A stretch of DNA of 64,000 nt, taken from the NCBI GenBank assembly GCA_026545225.1, contig CM048846.1, forward strand, positions 18,402,501-18,466,500, given 5' to 3'. Source of the stretch: Cornus controversa (lineage: Eukaryota; Streptophyta; Magnoliopsida; Cornales; Cornaceae). This document shows, one piece after another, positions 1-11,754 of the stretch. The translations under genes were made by a program, and so were the position numbers. The notes under the pieces were generated by a model, which was not told where the DNA came from, did not search any database, and saw only the letters and a list, made by a program, of their open reading frames with translations. Each line of letters begins with the position of its first letter. Position 1 is the first letter of the stretch.

Positions 1-2117
1 CCAATTGATTATACATGAAATCCTTGATGAGAAAATAAATTTAAATGAGTCTTTTCAAGTAGCTGTCATAATTGAAAAATTACCAATGTCTTAGAAAGAC
101 TTTAAGAATTATCTAAAGCATAAACGCAAGGAAATGGGACTTGAGGACTTAATAGTCAGATTGAGGATTGAAGAAGATAACCGGAATCAAAATCGGTAAT
201 ACTTCATTTGAGGCAAAAACAAATGTTGTGGAAGGAAAGATGAGGAACAATAAAAGGAAATATTCTGGCCAAGGTGTAAATCAAGGTAACCCTAAGAGGT
301 TTGAAGGCAAGTGTTATGTTTGTGGGAAGAAATGACATCGAGCTAAATACTGTCGACATCGAAAGATAGAAGAAGAGCATAAGAAAACTAGTGAAGTCCA
401 TATAACCGAAGAAGAAAAGTTAACAACTAGCGTGTCAGAGTTAAATATTTCAACTGTTATTTCTGAAGTAAATATGGTTGGCAATACTAGAGAATGGTGG
501 ATAGACACTGGGGCTACTCGTTATGTTTGTTCAGAAAGGAGAATGTTCACCACCTATCAACAAGTTAATAATAGAGAACAACTTTATATGCGCAACTCAT
601 CGACTGCCAAGGTAGAATGATAAAAGAAGATTAAACCCCTAATGACCTCGGGGAAAGAAATCGTTATAAATAATGTATTTTACGTGCCAGATATTCGAAA
701 GAATCTGGTTTCTGGAAGCTTACTAAGTAATAATGGGTTCAAACTGGTCTTCATCTCAGATAAAGTTGTTCTAACTAAGAATGGAGTGTTTATAAGCAGA
801 GTGTACTTGAATGAAGGGATGTTCAAAATGAATGTGATGACTATGAATCCACAGTAATATTACTAGTTATTTCTTTTCATTATGTGACAAGATGAGAAAG
901 AACTCCATTCCACTTGTGTTTCATGTTATGCAAATAGTTGTAATTTGAGTAAAACATAATTGTGGGGGTTCTTATTGAGAATAAGACACCTTATACAAAA
1001 TATTTTAAATGTGGGGGTTCAATTCCTATAAGAGAATAAGGATAAAATCTAAATTTGTATAACAAAAGAATATATTACATTCTTCTGAAGAAATAAATTA
1101 TATGGAACAATCAAAGTTCTAAGTTAAATAAAAATGTGTGATAGATTCATACATTAAAATGACTAAGGAATCTAATTAAGTGTGACGCATCCTAGAGACA
1201 CTTAAGATAATTTAGTCAAATTAAGAATGAATTGTACAGTACTTAATATATACAATCCAAAAGAGTATTTACAACTTGGTATTTAAACCAGAGAGCGATA
1301 AGTAAACATTATTTATCATATTTGCTCGATCTGATAAGAAGATTTCATACATCTTCTACTACAAAAATAAGATTGTGGTTTAGGATTTTAATATCAAGAA
1401 TTCACTACTCACAAAAGGGAAAGTCTCTATAGAGCATAAGTATAACTAGGTGGATCCACACAAGTGAAAGGTTAAAATTAGAGAGTAAGTGAAGAAGTCA
1501 TCGAGAGGAATGGGCTTAAAGCCTATATCTACCGAGTCACCTTAATGGAAACCCTACCTAATTAACTGGAGATCCCCAAGATCTAGATTCAAAGGGACAA
1601 CTAAAATTTTAACTGACTCACCAGTAGCATTGAAAGATTTTATCTTCTACATATTCCTATGATGACATAGTGCTGCCTGTCGTGGGTATCAGCTTAAGCA
1701 AAAGCTTTTAGTGATTCCTATATCTTGGAAATTCAAGTGAAGTATGGCAGAATACTTGTAATAGAGAATCACTTATATGAGTGTGAAGTGGGCCGCTTCT
1801 ATGAGAATAACAAAGCTAAGTTCTCTAGAGCATTCATGAATACCAGGATTATTTTAGGGTCGAAATGAACACAACTGAAAGAACCAACTTTGTTCGGAAA
1901 GGTATTGTGTGCATAATATTGTCTGGTTTTACACAAATGATTAAATAGTTCAAGACTTTATGTCACTAGTTAGCCAAGTAAATTCGATAGTATTACACTA
2001 GGGAAGATTCAAGGCCAAAAGCTATCTATCCCGATGCAATAACTTTCTAATTGTACTCTCTCTAGTATCAATCAAGTCTTTTTTGCATTTGAGGCTAATA
2101 TTCATTCATGTGGAGAT
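1..2117 (+). pseudogene. Degenerate Copia gag-protease, internal part of retroelement
   Basis: This is the internal part of a Ty1/Copia retrotransposon that begins before the window. The first 200 bases read as a Copia gag with one in-frame stop. A CCHC zinc knuckle (CYVCGKK then H and C) lies near 310-350 and is broken by a stop. The aspartic protease follows at about 495-530 with the core WWIDTGAT, and then the pre-integrase region with the phrase FYVPDIRKNLVSG at about 675-715. Stops near 332 and 618 interrupt it. Reverse transcriptase, RNase H and integrase are not recognisable after about 860; the rest up to 2117 is decayed, stop-rich sequence. It ends in a purine-rich ATGTGGAGAT tract just before the 3' LTR. 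It is non-functional. Confidence 0.8.
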
Positions 2118-2982
2118 TGTTAGAAAAAATTGAACGAAAATTGAATATTATATTACTTAACAGATACGTAAAAATTAATTCGTAACAAATAAACACTATT
2201 AGTGTATGTTGAAGGTGAAACAGTGTGATTCACACTGAATAAACACCAAAAGTGTGTGTTATTATCGAACAGACACAAGTAGTATTGTTTAAAATTGAAA
2301 TAATATGAGTTGTAATCTTTTGCATCAAAGGACATGTCCCATGGCTATTCGGATATTTACGAAAAGGTACCACTATGCCTATAAATAGGTCTCTCAGTTC
2401 TCATTTATGTATATATACAATTCAGACTTCCTCTTATCTCCCAATGTACTATTCTATCACTCCCTACAAAGTGACTCAATTTCCTAATGAGTCATTGTGT
2501 TTGTGTCTGAACCCAAATGTCAAGTAAGTCAAGTTCAAGAGAAGGTCAAGTGAGTCAAGTCCAAGAGAGTACTAACACATAGGCGGTTCACAGAAGCTCA
2601 GTTGGTTCGAAGTGTTGCTACTAATTGAAAGGAATATTGTTATATCCTAGGAGACAGTCGCCAAGGGTCCGTTCAACACCATTGCAGGGCGATAATTGTC
2701 TTAAGGAGATTGAATCTATTTCAATTCTCGATCATCAAATTTCAAGTTCTTTATATGTGGTTTTATATGATAGTTTATATAATGTTAAAATATCATTGGC
2801 CTTATATAACATATAATTTCTGTATTGAAAATTTTAGAATGCATGAAAGTGAAGTTTTTTGTACATTCTAGAAGTACATTTACTTGTATTTAAAGATACT
2901 ATGATAATTATATATAATGAAGTTTGTAGATGATGTCATAATTCTCTGAGTAGCATATTCAACCCATAAATATTTTCTAACA
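2118..2982 (+). repeat. 3' LTR of the Copia element
   Basis: The segment starts TGTTAGAAAA and ends TTTTCTAACA, a perfect 10-base terminal inverted repeat with the TG...CA ends usual for LTRs. It follows directly on the decayed Copia internal region and a purine-rich tract. A TATA-like TATAAATAGG lies near 2380, where U3/R transcription could start. The partner LTR is outside the window, so the target duplication cannot be checked. Confidence 0.7.
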
Positions 2983-3689
2983 AGTTGTGCTTTTTATGTG
3001 CATATTTCGTGTCTTAAGAAGAAAAGGAGTCGATCACTACGAATGGGAAGAATATTTGTGAGGTGATTGTGTTCTTTCAGTAACCCTTTTGCAAGAATTA
3101 GAAAATTAGTCTAAAGTCTACAACAATTGAACATGGAATTGCAACGATAAACATGAGACATTCAACAACTAGTTCTTAGTATAATAGAGTGGTTGTGAGT
3201 CTAAGACGGAGTATGTTATACTTTGCTTTGAGACAATGGATTTGTTTCTCTGAAGTTATAGCCTCACCCATGGTTTTATCCCGAAAGGTTTTTCCATAAA
3301 ATTTTTGGTGTCATCTCTAACTTTCTTTTCTTGTTTTATTTATTTTGTGGTTGGATTGTATGTTTAATTGTTATTGTTTGTGACTAATCAATCAATCATA
3401 AAAATTAACAAAACCTTTTCTCCATGACTCAAAAACAAACCCCCCAAATCATTTCTCACTTAGAAAAAAAATCAATGTATTCCCGAAAATCTCATCTTAT
3501 TCTTTGTTTTTCTGCTTTGCTAAGTTTCTTTAAATCTTGTGTTGATAGTAACACTTTCTCTGGTTTAAAATCTTAAAAAATTCATTATCAATAGAAGAAT
3601 TACAGTCAGAATTAGAAGATTTAGACTAAAAAAACAATAGCTTTCATGGTTTCTTTTTTATCTTTTGAATTTTTTTAACACTTACGCTA
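2983..3689. other. AT-rich spacer, possible LTR U5-like remnant
   Basis: No coding region is visible. The stretch around 3240-3370 (CCCGAAAGGTTTTTCCAT and following) resembles the U5 part of Copia-type LTRs as I remember them, so this may be a fragment of another LTR. I cannot define its ends. Confidence 0.3.
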
Positions 3690-4660
3690 TTTTTTTTAGG
3701 ACTTGGACAATGAGTAGAAGTGTGACCATTACCACCACATGTCCAACAAATAATCTATGTCTCCTTCAAATCTTCTACCTTGTTTTCATCCATACCTCTA
3801 CAAGATGACCTTTGATTTTGAAACTTAGAAGAAATTCTTTTCCGAAGATTTCTTTCTTTTTCATATCTATGAAACTTTTTATAATTTTTAGCTAAGAGTG
3901 CAACATCCTCATCAGAATCATGTACAGAACTTTCAATCATCCCAACTTTAGTTTTAAAGAATCTAAAGAACTTAAAGATTTTGCATTCTTTGACGATTTT
4001 AAAGACAAATCTTTTGATTTCAGAAGTTGTGTATATTTCATCTCAAAATTTTGAATAGATCCCACTAATTCTGCTACATCCATTGAGTTAATGTCTTTGT
4101 TTCCTCTAACTTAGCTTAAAACCTTATAGGAAGTGACCTCATGATTTTTTTAACAACTTGAAACGATGGAATTCTTTTACTAAGGTTAGCACAATTCTGA
4201 ACAATATCATTAACCTTCGAATAGAAATTAGAAAATATCTCATAATCTTTCATCCTAATTATTCCAAACCTAATTGTGAGCATTTGTAAATTCGACTTCT
4301 TTACCTTAGTAGTACCTTCATGAGTTACCTGAACAATATCTCATACTTCTTTCAATGTGGAACAAGCAGAAATTCTAACAAATTTAGAAGGCACAACATA
4401 ATTAAAAATAACATATAAACCTTTACTATTTGCATCAGCTTTTGTATGATCATTAGCATCCCATAATTCCAGATCTTTTTTTAAAGTTACTTTATTCTCA
4501 CCTTCACCAATAGTGACAGTAGGAGAAGTGTAGCCATGCTCTACAACCATCCAAACTCTTTCACCTTAGGACTTAATAAATAATTCAAGTGAGATTTTCA
4601 AAAGGTTTAATTTGAACTATTAAACAAAAGAGTTCGTAAAATCGACCACCCTCTTTTATA
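3690..4660 (-). pseudogene. Copia gag remnant with CCHC zinc knuckle, minus strand
   Basis: Read on the minus strand, the stretch near 3705-3755 encodes a perfect retroviral-type zinc knuckle CWTCGGNGHTSTHC (CX2CX4HX4C). Upstream (3755-3940) is a charged linker, and 4341-4550 matches the N-terminal part of Copia gag in style (a W-D-N-K-A pattern ending in I-x-x-C-x-T-x-K-E). Stops and frameshifts separate the pieces. The element's primer-binding site and LTR follow in the expected order at higher coordinates. Everything downstream of gag (protease to RNase H) is missing. Confidence 0.7.
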
Positions 4661-4752
4661 CTACTAGATTTCATGATGATTTTTTTTTTTAAAATAAAAT
4701 TTGATTTGAATTTTTTTTTTTGCAAGGAACAACTCACAAATTAGAGTACACT

Positions 4753-4764
4753 GCTCTGATACCA
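4753..4764 (-). other. Primer-binding site, initiator tRNA-Met type
   Basis: The minus strand reads TGGTATCAGAGC, the standard initiator-tRNA-Met complementary site of plant Copia and TRIM elements. It sits just inside the LTR that ends at 4769. Confidence 0.85.
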
Positions 4765-4768
4765 ATTG

Positions 4769-5658
4769 TGAGTTGTGCAGTGTGGAAGTGATTACGAAAG
4801 TTTGATTTAAAACCTAGAGAGGGTGAATAGGTTACTTCATCGTTTGTGTAATTTTTCATATTAATTCAATTTTAAGTCCAATTACAAATTAAACAATCAC
4901 ATAAAGCAAGTAAATAAAATAGAGTGCAAGTAAAGTTACAATGGCACCAGATAAACGTGAAAAAACTAAAGTCGAAAAAAAATCACGGGGTAGGCAACGC
5001 CTCAGGAAACCAATCTACTATGTTGAAGTAAAGTACAACAGACTCTGTCTTAGACTCACATTCCTTTTCACTCCACCAAGAATCTGATGCAGAATACCTC
5101 AGACTTACACTTGCAACTTCACGTCCAATTGTTGCAGACTTTCTGCTAATGTCACGATCCTTGCAGAAAGGTAACTGTAAGAACACAAATACTCAACAAG
5201 TATTTGTTCCCTTCATAGTGAGATCCGGTTCACCTTTCTTTATAAGCAAGCAATAGAAGAACCACAAATTCAATGTTCTGATCAATAAATAATTTTGATG
5301 TAAACTCCAAATGGTTAATAAGGAGAAGAACACCGTCCTAAATATCACTTGTGAATCATAGATGTGTGCTCTCAAAAGATAGAACGAAATTATGTCCTAA
5401 AAATACTTATAAAAACTTTCTTTTTCTAAAATAATGTTTCTTCTGAAAAGCCTCCTAGCTTGTAGAGAAAATATAGATAAGTATATATAGGTATATGAGT
5501 CTTAACTATGCTTGAAAAATAAGTTAAAAATCAGTATAGGACATTCCTAGCTATAAGTTTAAAATCAAGAAAGAATCATAAAAAAATGGGAAGCCAAAGA
5601 CTCAATTTTGATCGGGATACGAAATCTGTATTGCTTCTCTAAATGCCATGACAACTCA
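4769..5658 (-). repeat. 5' LTR of minus-strand Copia remnant
   Basis: The boundaries are set by an 8-base perfect inverted repeat: TGAGTTGT at 4769 and ACAACTCA ending at 5658. The tRNA-Met primer-binding site lies directly next to the inner end. About 890 bp is a plausible LTR length. The partner LTR is absent, so this is a truncated element. Confidence 0.65.
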
Positions 5659-6234
5659 TTAACCAGGTATGCAATTATTACTCTCTAAAGTGCCTTTACA
5701 GTTTAGACAACCTTTCGATTCAAACTTGATTGGCGAAGTGTAGTCATCGGCACCACACCAGCATCTCTTCGATTATTCTTCTTTTGTTTTTTTCAGATCC
5801 AGCGTTGACTCCCGATCTTGTGGTGATTTCGGCTTCATTAATCTCAATACAAAGTTATTTTTATATATTTTTTAATTTTAAATATACTATATAAGAGGTA
5901 ATATTGTATTTATAAAAAATAAGCAGGGATTATATTGTCCAAAAAAAATAAGTGACTTAAAATATCGATAACTAGTGCAAACACAATTTCAAAAGCTCCA
6001 ACTTTGAGCTACATCAAAAAGTGAATTTTGGATTCAGATTCTACTCCCTAAACGCGCTTCTTTCATCACCGAACAATTCTAAATGCAATTATTTGGGTTA
6101 AAGTACTTCGCAACTGTTGAAAAGGAATCCCAAGCAAGCTCAAAGACACCCTTGTATACAAGCATCATTGTATGTTAAATGATACTAGATAATTAATCAA
6201 ATTGGTAAATTTAGATAAGTTATTTTACACACCA
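5659..6234. other. AT-rich intergenic sequence
   Basis: No ORF, RNA gene or repeat was recognised here; only AT-rich tracts are visible. Confidence 0.4.
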
Positions 6235-6500
6235 ATATTGTAGATATCATTACCCCACAAAATTTTCGTTAGGACCAATAAGCCCTACTTTTTTCATTGA
6301 AAGACAAATAAGTCCTAAAAAAATTTCTTTAAAACCAATAAGTACTTTTCTCATTGAAAGACAAATAAGTCATAATTTTTTTTTTAGAACCAATAAGTCT
6401 TACTTTTCTCATTGAAAGACAAATATGTCCTAAAAAAATTCTTTTAGGACCAAGAAGTATACTTTTGAATTTTTTTTTTCATTTAAGTCCTAAATCCGTA
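6235..6500 (+). repeat. Left arm of inverted-repeat element, about 60-bp tandem units
   Basis: About four imperfect copies of a unit containing CTCATTGAAAGACAAATAAG, each flanked by 'aggaccaataagt' and 'tcctaaaaaa'. The same unit reappears in inverted orientation at 7950-8150. This gives a foldback arrangement with a spacer that now contains a LINE. Confidence 0.6.
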
Positions 6501-6885
6501 AATCTTCAATTTATACCCCTAATAAATTATATATACTATTTTTTTATATTAGATATAAAATTTTGACTCAAATTACCCTTACAAAAGTAGACATAAAATT
6601 TGAATAAAAAGGTAAAAAATACATGTTATTAGTTTCCTTGTACTAAAATCATCTATTCTACATGAGTTTTTTGAATTAAATTTAAATTAAATTAATTATT
6701 ATTCAAAATTATAATTCAATATTATTAAGTAACTAATTAAAACTTAAAGGAATATATAAAAAACAGATTATATATAATTTCTTGGATAAATATATAATTA
6801 TTAATTAAATTTTACTTCTATTTAGTTAATTAGGGTGTCAATGAAATATATAGTGATTTAGAACTTAAATGAAAAAAAAGATAAA

Positions 6886-7950
6886 AAATACAACAACAAC
6901 AACAACCAAGCCTTTTCCCAATTACTTGGGATCGGATACATGAATCTGATATTTCTATTCCGCTCTATTTATGGTCATCTCCTCAGTTAATCCACATGGT
7001 ATCATATCTTTTTTTACTAATTCTACCCATGTTAGCTTTGGTCTTCCTCTTCCCCTAACATTGCCCTCAATTTGGAGTATGTCACTTTTCCTGACCGGCG
7101 CAGTTAAGGGTCTTTTTTGCACATGTCCAAACTATCTTAATCGGTTCTCTCTCATTTTATCTCCAATTGGTGCAACTCCAACCATCTCCCGAATGTGTTC
7201 TTTTTTAATTATATCCTTTCTAGTCTTCCCACACATCCATCTTAACATCCGCATTTCTGCAACACTCATTTTATGCAAATGTTATTGGCTAGCTACCCAA
7301 TATTTAGTACTATAAAGTATGATTGGTCTAATAGCTGTTCGATAAAACTCCCCTGAGATATGCCTATCACACAATATACTAGATGCATCCTTACATTTAA
7401 CCAGCCCATCCTACCTTTATTCTATGATTAACATTATCTCCAATTTCTTCCTCATTTTGAATGATTGAGCCTAAATAGAGAAAATGTTCACTTTTTTGAA
7501 CTTCTTGATTCTCAATCTTCACTACATCCTCATTTGTCCTTCTAGATTTACTAAAATTGCACTCCATATATTCAGTTTTATTTCGACTTATCTTAAAACC
7601 TTTTAGTTATAAAAGTTCTTTCCAAATCTCCAATTTGGCATTAACTCTTTCTCTAGTCTCATTAACTAAGACAATATCATAAGCAAACAACATACACCAA
7701 GAAATATCATCTTTGATGTGTCTTGTCAGCTCATCCATCACTAGAGAAAAAGTATGGACTTAATGGTGAAACTTGGTGCAAGCCTACCATGATTGGGAAT
7801 TCGCTTGTTTCCCCTACAGGTGTTCTAACTATAGTTACACACCCATCATACATATCCTTTATTATGTCGATGTATCCATTTGTGTCTCCTTTCTTTTCTA
7901 AAACCCACCATATTAGGTCTCTAGGTACCCTATAGGCTTTCTCTAAATCA
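6886..7950 (-). mobile_element. 5'-truncated RTE-type LINE (reverse transcriptase remnant)
   Basis: On the minus strand, 7950 down to 7600 reads as a non-LTR reverse transcriptase: a GLHQVSPLSPY-like block followed by FAYDIVL, a mutated form of the catalytic FADD motif. The segment 7320-7000 carries the C-terminal block (MSVAEMRMLRWMCGKTRKD, then RENRLR and FGHVQKRP), which I know from plant RTE-clade elements. The 3' end is a run of TTG triplets (CAA repeats at about 6890-6907 on the plus strand), the usual RTE tail. Several stops and at least one frameshift are present and the 5' part is missing, so it is dead. Confidence 0.8.
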
Positions 7951-8150
7951 ATAAAATAGGACTTGTAAATTTTTTAGGACTTGTTTGTCTTTCAATGAGA
8001 AAAGTAGGACTTGTTGGTCTTAATAAATATTTTTGTACACATTATTTGTCTTACAATGAGAAATGTCGGACTTATTGGTCCAAATTTTTTTATGTTTTAA
8101 AACTTATATGTCTTTCAATGAAAAAATTAGGATTTAATAGTAATTTTTTC
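7950..8150 (-). repeat. Right arm of inverted-repeat element
   Basis: Three imperfect units containing CTTTCAATGAGAAAAGTAGG, the reverse complement of the units at 6235-6500. The outer end near 8150 is diffuse. Together the two arms look like a foldback or MULE-like non-autonomous element into which the LINE inserted. Confidence 0.55.
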
Positions 8151-9004
8151 GTAATTTAATTTGTGTCGGAGATATTTATCACTTCTATACAATGAATTAT
8201 AAGAGAGTTTACAATCCGAAAATTGAAAAATCGGGTCAAAACAAAACACATCACAACTTCAATGCAAGTCGTTTATTGGTTGAATAAGAGGTTTGAAATT
8301 GAGTAATTCTACAATACCTCAAAATTTCTTAAATGTAAGAATATCCCAATTGATAAAACATTATTTTTTATTATTATAAGATATTATAAAAAATACAATC
8401 TTATTGGTGCTAGAATTTCCCAATACGTTGAATTTGTGTGACGTTTAATAATTTTTTGTTGGCGCAGTGGTTGGGCGAGAGTGTCCAAAAAGTCAAATGT
8501 TGAATAAGGGGTTTGAGTGTTCGTTGGGTCGTTGGGTGAGTGTCCAAAAAGGAAAGTCCAATGTTGAATAACTAGTTTGCGTGTTGGCTCGGTGATTGGG
8601 TGACAGTCCAAAAACAGAAAGTCAAATGTTCTGGATCATGGTCGGTAGGTTTAGAGGAAAGAAACTTGCTTTTTTTGGCAGTGAAACTACTCCGGCTGTA
8701 TCAGTAGTGAAGCTGTGATTTGACTTGACAGACAACTACATATATAGGAGTAATCATCTTCCAAAACATTAAATATTCCGCATTATATATAATTCTGCAA
8801 TACATTACAGGTACATCTATATAAACTATATCTTCATGACTTGTAATTAGTGAAATCAAAGACAATACATGATAATTAATATACCTTCTTATTGAAAATA
8901 CAATCACTTAATTCATAGCTAGGCTTGCATTGTCAATGATATATCCACAGCCCAAGTAAGTATATAACAAACTTCTCAATGTTTATGAAAGAGTTAACAC
9001 ACAT
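8151..9004. other. 3' flank of MES-A with family-specific repeats
   Basis: No gene. Between 8450 and 8690 there are two or three imperfect copies of a unit containing 'gttgaataa', 'ggttgggtgagtgtccaaaa' and 'aaagtcaaatgttctggatcat'. Related sequence lies downstream of MES-C (about 57360-57560) and near 18220-18260. The stretch 8725-8800 ('gacaactacatatataggag' and following) is also found 3' of MES-B at 31257-31320. This marks shared ancestry of the three loci. Confidence 0.5.
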
Positions 9005-10446
9005 TCAATTATATGAATCAGCAATCTCCTGCAAACTGTGGTAAAGCTCTTTGGGTTTTGATATCATGACCATATGGTCAGATCCATTTATGTACTTCAC
9101 TTCTTTAGGAGGGCTCTTCTCAATCATATATTTCTGATAATTTACTGGCAGGATTTGATCATCTCCACTTATAATAAAAACCCGAGTGACCGATCCGTAT
9201 TTATTCTGTGTCAGAAGAGGGTTGCTCAAGTCATCCAAGTAAAACCCAGTTGGCCTCAGCAACGTTTTAGCTAATTCAGCGTCCTGCATGCAAAGATACA
9301 TGCATGATCAATAAGCATGAAGAAAAACAAGAGCTAGCTTTTGTTAGGGATTTATTGGCATGAAATTGCTTTAGATATTGAACCTCACCTCTTTTGGGGA
9401 GTCATTATAAAGCTTAGCTACACTCAATTCCGGACCAAAGAGAATGGATACTATCTGATTATTCGAATCATATACAGCTACGCTATCCAAGAAAAAGTCT
9501 GACGAGATCGTGTTGAAATACTGTTCTCCAAAACAAAAGCCATGAAAAATTTAAGAAATGTGTTAAGAGAGCAGAAGAACAAACCATAGAGATTCAATAA
9601 TTTAAACCAAATAGATGTAAGATTTAATTAACGTTCGTTTAACAATTAATCCACTATAAATTTTGTAAATTAAGTATTAGTAATTAAATATCCAAAACCA
9701 ACACGTTAGTAACTAAATTCTGGCCTAGCACATATACAAAAAGTGTTAATACATTGCACATAACTCATGTCACTGCACAAGATCTGGTAAGGGTCAGATG
9801 AACACAATCTTACATTTACACAAATAAGTTATTTTTAGTTTCGAACCGGTGACTTACACATGAAAATAGAACAAACTTACCGAGTCACTTCGTAGAATCA
9901 TGCATATATCCTCCCTAATGAGCATCTCTTAAACAAAATGGAATTAACTTTGTACTGAAGATTTAAGACTAAGAGAGAAAATCTTACTTCTTCTAAAACG
10001 GTAGCTGGTGGAACTGTATAATTCGGCATGAAGGCTGTGACAAAAACTGCAGCGGAGATCTTCTCGGAGAAGTTCTCCATGGCTAGAGAAATGCAAATGC
10101 CACCATAACTGTGACCAACTAGGACCACCCTCTCCCCATTGGGCAGGGAGGCCATGAAGTCCGTCAATGGCTGCACATACTCAGAAAAGGTGGTGATCTC
10201 ATCGAGCCCCCTCGGGTCCACGCCATTTCCGGCAAGGTCCAAGGCTGTGACATTGTGACCGGCGGATTCGAGAAGGGGGATAAGCTTGTACCAGGACCAT
10301 GCTCCAAGATTAGAGCCATGAACTAGAACAAAGTGCTTGCCACTACTCTCCATTTCTTGTTCTAAGGCTCTTGATTGAATGCATAGTGGATTGAGAAAGA
10401 TCAGTACTGTGACTAGGAAGACGAAGAATGGAATTGAAGCAGCCAT
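9005..10446 (-). CDS. MES-A: methylesterase-like alpha/beta hydrolase, 3 exons
   Basis: The predicted protein has 289 residues, from exons 9988-10446, 9389-9520 and 9005-9283, all joined in phase 0 with GT-AG introns (acceptors CAG). It belongs to the plant MES / SABP2 / hydroxynitrile-lyase family of alpha/beta hydrolases, many of which hydrolyse methyl esters of salicylate, jasmonate or auxin; the actual substrate cannot be read from the sequence. The oxyanion-side motif LVHGSNLGAW (residues 41-50), the nucleophile elbow GHSYGG with Ser113, Asp239 in GDDQ and His267 in GSDHM give a complete triad. Unlike the usual cytosolic family members of about 260 residues, it starts with a roughly 26-residue hydrophobic leader (ASIPFFVFLVTVLIFL) that looks like a signal peptide, so secretion or ER entry is likely. 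The start is the first ATG after a TATA box at 10508-10515. Confidence 0.88.
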
Positions 10447-11260
10447 AGTCTCAATAAAAGGTTGTGCTTAATTAATTTGTTTTCCAAATGAAAGATGGAC
10501 CTAGATTTATTTATAGTGAGAACAAACTACATTGCGTTTTAATTTGCCAAATGAAAGTGGGCTCCATGTGGCCGAAAGTACGTGTGAATTTCATTATCTA
10601 AGTTGGCTTTTGAAAGTACATGTTAATTTCATTATCTAAGTTGACTTTTAAAAGTTCATGTGAATTTCAATATTTCTTTGTTTTGAAGGTTGAAAGAAAA
10701 GTGCAGGTAAGAAAAGGATTAATTTGTGGGAGAGTTTTGAGTGGTTATCCGAACAGAGTAGCGTAAGAAGTCGGCCAACAAATTACTAGAGTGATCAGGT
10801 TAAAGAATTTCAATTTCGAATGAACAAGTTAGCTGCAAGCATGATTGAAAATAATTGAGTCAAAAAAGCTGGACCTGACACGTGGCAATCTCTCTTCCGA
10901 TTTCCTTGATCAACGTAAAGAAGAGCTTGACACGTGGTAGAAGACAGCATTCTTCTCTTACCACACGTTTTACATTATCGTGGCCTTTTTCGTTTCCAAT
11001 AACAACAATGCTTGTTGACAACCGCAGTGGCTGCTACACGTGGGTAAATGTGGAATTATGACAACATGTTATTTGTATTGCAATGTGGAAGGGTGAGGAC
11101 AGGACACCTGGCATTGTTATAAGACATTGGGGTTGTGACAACGTAGAGGCCAATTATTAGAAGGGAGGTTGTTAGTCAAAGACAGGCTTTTGGAAAGGGT
11201 AGTACACGTGTGATTGGATAAGATATTCATGCAATTAAGTGGGAAATGAGATTGGTCTAA
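10447..11260 (-). promoter_or_regulatory. MES-A upstream region with four G-boxes
   Basis: The palindrome CACGTG occurs at 10879-10884, 10931-10936, 11037-11042 and 11205-11210. The first is in the extended form GACACGTGGC, a classic G-box/ABRE recognised by bZIP and bHLH factors. Nearer the gene (about 10572-10666) is a 47-bp unit repeated about twice ('gaatttcattatctaagttg'). The homologous stretch upstream of MES-C (60290-60410) has lost the two proximal G-boxes. This suggests, but does not prove, ABA/light/jasmonate-type control of MES-A. Confidence 0.5.
10508..10515 (-). promoter_or_regulatory. TATA box of MES-A
   Basis: The minus strand reads TATAAATA about 62 bases upstream of the MES-A ATG, leaving room for a short 5' UTR. 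Confidence 0.6.
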
Positions 11261-11602
11261 TGAAGTCACATAATCCCTGTAAAGTTAACTTTATTATTTT
11301 AAAGAAAATTTCATATTTTGAATTTTTTTTAATTTTTATGTAATTATTTTATTTTCAGTAATTTTTTTATTTTAATTTTAATTTATATTTGATAGTTGTC
11401 TCATCTATGACATAGATTGGGGAGGAAGAAACTCTATATAAGGCCATGTAATTGCTAGGGTTTGATAATTTTTGTTGAATATATAATTTACAGCAACTTA
11501 TAGTTTGCTTTCAATTCTTTTTTCTCTTGTTTAATTCTTTTATTTCATTTCAATATTGATGTGACAACGATTTGATCGTCTCCTCTTGATAAGGCGACAT
11601 CA
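11261..11602 (+). repeat. 5' LTR of small LTR element
   Basis: 342 bp, matched to 12866-13215. A TATA box (CTATATAAGG) lies at about 11434. It ends CATCA directly before the primer-binding site. Confidence 0.8.
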
Positions 11603-11604
11603 TT

Positions 11605-11616
11605 TGGTATTAGAGC
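11605..11616 (+). other. Primer-binding site
   Basis: TGGTATTAGAGC, one base different from the canonical tRNA-Met site TGGTATCAGAGC, two bases after the 5' LTR. Confidence 0.8.
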
Positions 11617-11754
11617 TTTGGTTTCGGCTTTTCGATTGCTCAATCACCTCCACGACAACCATCGAGACGAGGAAATCATAGAATTCACGCTCCAGCTGAA
11701 CCCTTACCCCAGCAACTCAAAGACGAGATAGAGTTTCTGCAAAGACAAGTCGAG

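Noticed and set aside
4753..4764. Possible tRNA fragment (match to initiator tRNA-Met 3' end)
   Set aside because: Only the 12-base primer-binding complement is present, next to an LTR; no tRNA gene body is there.
9074..9274. Plus-strand ORF of 66 codons across MES-A exon 3 (and its counterpart at 58066-58266)
   Set aside because: It is the antisense shadow of the conserved esterase exon, which explains why it recurs in the paralog.
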